A stretch of 23,146 nucleotides of DNA from CAG-791 sp002392385 (GTDB lineage Bacteria; Bacillota; Clostridia; Lachnospirales; Lachnospiraceae), in contig CAMOIU010000050.1 of the NCBI GenBank assembly GCA_946616295.1, forward strand, positions 1 to 23,146, written 5' to 3'. Below the pieces are notes generated by a model. That model was not told the origin of the DNA. It searched no databases and was given only the letters and a program-made list of their open reading frames with translations. Positions 22,062 to 23,146 of the stretch are shown one piece after another. A program made the translations under genes and the position numbers. Each line of letters opens with the position of its first letter. Within the stretch, counting starts at the first letter, position 1.

Positions 22062-22946
22062 GTGGAGGCTTATGATCAGCTGAACTTGTTTAATATCCCT
22101 CTCTCTGACGGCCTTCCGGCAGCATCAGAAGGCCGGCGGGCGTCGTCTTCCGCTCCCGATCCGCGGGCGCCGATAACGGTGACGTGGAATGGGTGGCACG
22201 GGTGCACGAAGGTGAGTGCGGGGTGTCTTCACTGTTACATGTTCCGGCGGGATGAGCAGGTGGGCAAGGATCCGCGGGTGGTGCGGCGGACGCAGAATTA
22301 TGATCTGCCGGTGCGGAGGCTGCGGGGCGGGCCGCACAGGGGGCGGTACAAGGTACCGGCAGGGAGTACGATATTTACGTGTTTTTCGTCGGATTTCTTC
22401 CATGAGGCGGCGGATGAGTGGCGGGCGGAGGCCTGGGATATGATGAGGGAGCGGAGGGACTGCACCTTCTTCATGATCACGAAGAGGCCTGAGCGGATCG
22501 CGGAGCATCTGCCGGCGGACTGGGGTGAGGGCTGGGAGCATGTGCGGATCGCGGTCACGTGTGAGAGCCGGGCGATGGCGGACCGTCGGCTGCCGGTGTA
22601 TCTGGCGCTGCCCCTGAAGCACAAGGCGGTGATGGTGGAGCCGATCCTGGGGCGGGTCGATCTGCGGCGGTATCTAAATCGGTATCCCGGCGCGATCGAG
22701 TCGGTTTCTGTGGGCGGGGAGTCCGGACCGGACGCCCGGCCCTGCGACTATGCCTGGGTCCTCGATCTCCACCTGCAATGCGTGGAGAACGGCGTCGGCT
22801 TCACCTTCCACCAGACGGGGGCGCGGCTGATCCGCAACGGGCGTCTCTATGAGATCCCGCGCAGACTGCAGCACGCGCAGGCTGCCCGCGCAGGGCTGGA
22901 TTATGACGGTTCGAGTCTTCTCAGCGCTATTCCAGGAGACGGCTGA
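22062..22946 (+). CDS. Gp37/Gp68-like (DUF5131) three-cysteine protein
   Basis: This 294-residue protein matches the phage Gp37/Gp68 family (PF07505, DUF5131). Its mark is an N-terminal three-cysteine motif: WNGWHGCTKVSAGCLHCYMF, Cys48, Cys55 and Cys58 (C-x6-C-x2-C), suggestive of a radical-SAM-like iron-sulfur site. Further conserved parts are TIFTCFSSDFFHEAADEWR, FFMITKRPERI, VTCESRAMADRRLP, MVEPILG and SVGGESGPDARPC. The biochemical function is not established. The start is a GTG at 22062, seven bases after AAGGAGG; a TTG at 22059 is possible but too close. The family is commonly found in phages and mobile elements, often beside a TcmP partner, but no partner or phage gene is in this window. 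Strong use of G-ending codons (GCG, CGG, GTG) differs from the C-ending bias of the upstream operons, hinting at transfer. Confidence 0.85.
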   Translation: MEAYDQLNLFNIPLSDGLPAASEGRRASSSAPDPRAPITVTWNGWHGCTKVSAGCLHCYMFRRDEQVGKDPRVVRRTQNYDLPVRRLRGGPHRGRYKVPAGSTIFTCFSSDFFHEAADEWRAEAWDMMRERRDCTFFMITKRPERIAEHLPADWGEGWEHVRIAVTCESRAMADRRLPVYLALPLKHKAVMVEPILGRVDLRRYLNRYPGAIESVSVGGESGPDARPCDYAWVLDLHLQCVENGVGFTFHQTGARLIRNGRLYEIPRRLQHAQAARAGLDYDGSSLLSAIPGDG

Positions 22947-23146
22947 GAGGACAGATGAAGGGACGGCTGATCGGCGCAGGCGTCATCGCGAATTGAGGCT
23001 ATGGCGGGCAAGCATCACATCTCTCTGGAGTAATCCGAAACACTGCACCATGACACCACTGCACAATTCCAAAGCAACACTACATAAAAGAGGGTATTCA
23101 AAGTTTTTTAGGGTCTGAGTTTCTTAGGGTCTGGTTTTAGGGTCAT
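22947..23146. other. Non-coding tail with short direct repeats
   Basis: No credible gene is visible in these 200 bases. Near the window edge TTAGGGTC occurs at 23108, 23124 and 23137, the first two continuing as TTAGGGTCTG. It may be the beginning of another repeat cluster that continues outside the window. Confidence 0.4.

Noticed and set aside
22849..23118. Small frame overlapping the end of the DUF5131 gene
   Set aside because: It is a different frame of the same DNA with no ribosome site and no recognisable product.

Overview
The window (23,146 bp, GC-rich coding DNA with many C-ending codons) looks like a chromosomal piece of an anaerobic Firmicute, most likely a Lachnospiraceae-type clostridium. 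The pointers are consensus AGGAGG ribosome sites, a T-box leader in front of pheS-pheT, an AraC regulator of the clostridial sugar-operon style, a GPH sugar symporter next to a GH2 glycosidase, and a phosphate acetyltransferase of clostridial type. The taxonomic call is inference from gene style; no marker gene was compared.

Layout. (1) 1-4138: a glycoside-use locus. A GPH symporter and a GH2 glycosidase, cut by the window edge, run leftward and overlap by 8 nt; a divergent AraC regulator runs rightward. (2) 4117-6512: a TetR regulator divergent from a lactate-permease-family gene, with a 17-bp palindrome between them. (3) 6513-7140: no gene, but a tandem array of four 72-bp repeats (array A) followed by a 24-bp-stem hairpin. 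(4) 7141-8127: pta with a strong terminator. (5) 8288-14128: an operon with a clear promoter, a perfect 20-bp operator and a terminator. It encodes a TctC-TctB-TctA carboxylate importer, a homoserine-dehydrogenase-like oxidoreductase with a SAF domain, and a divergent transaldolase-family protein. A GntR/FCD regulator and a xylose-isomerase-like enzyme follow (14253-15851). Together they look like an uncharacterised pathway for an imported sugar acid or related carboxylate. (6) 15852-16191: a convergent spacer filled by 17-bp repeats and a 61-bp palindromic tandem array. (7) 16192-20085: pheT and pheS on the minus strand, with a T-box leader whose specifier reads UUC (Phe), and a promoter. (8) 20086-23146: a G-rich tract, a second 72-bp array (array B) in opposite orientation to array A, an orphan PD-(D/E)XK-like nuclease gene, a bidirectional terminator, degraded copies of the array B repeat (array C), and an orphan three-cysteine Gp37/Gp68 (DUF5131) gene.

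The most unusual signal is the repeat family. Arrays A and B lie about 13 kb apart, both have an exact 72-bp period, and share an identical 20-mer (TAAAGGTGATTTGACAGGTA) in opposite orientation. Their internal complementarity differs: interleaved (pseudoknot-like) in A, nested (hairpin-like) in B. A third spacer carries an unrelated 61-bp palindromic array. The second item of note is the TctCBA/SAF-oxidoreductase/transaldolase operon, whose transaldolase appears to have lost residues that classical transaldolases use for catalysis and phosphate binding.
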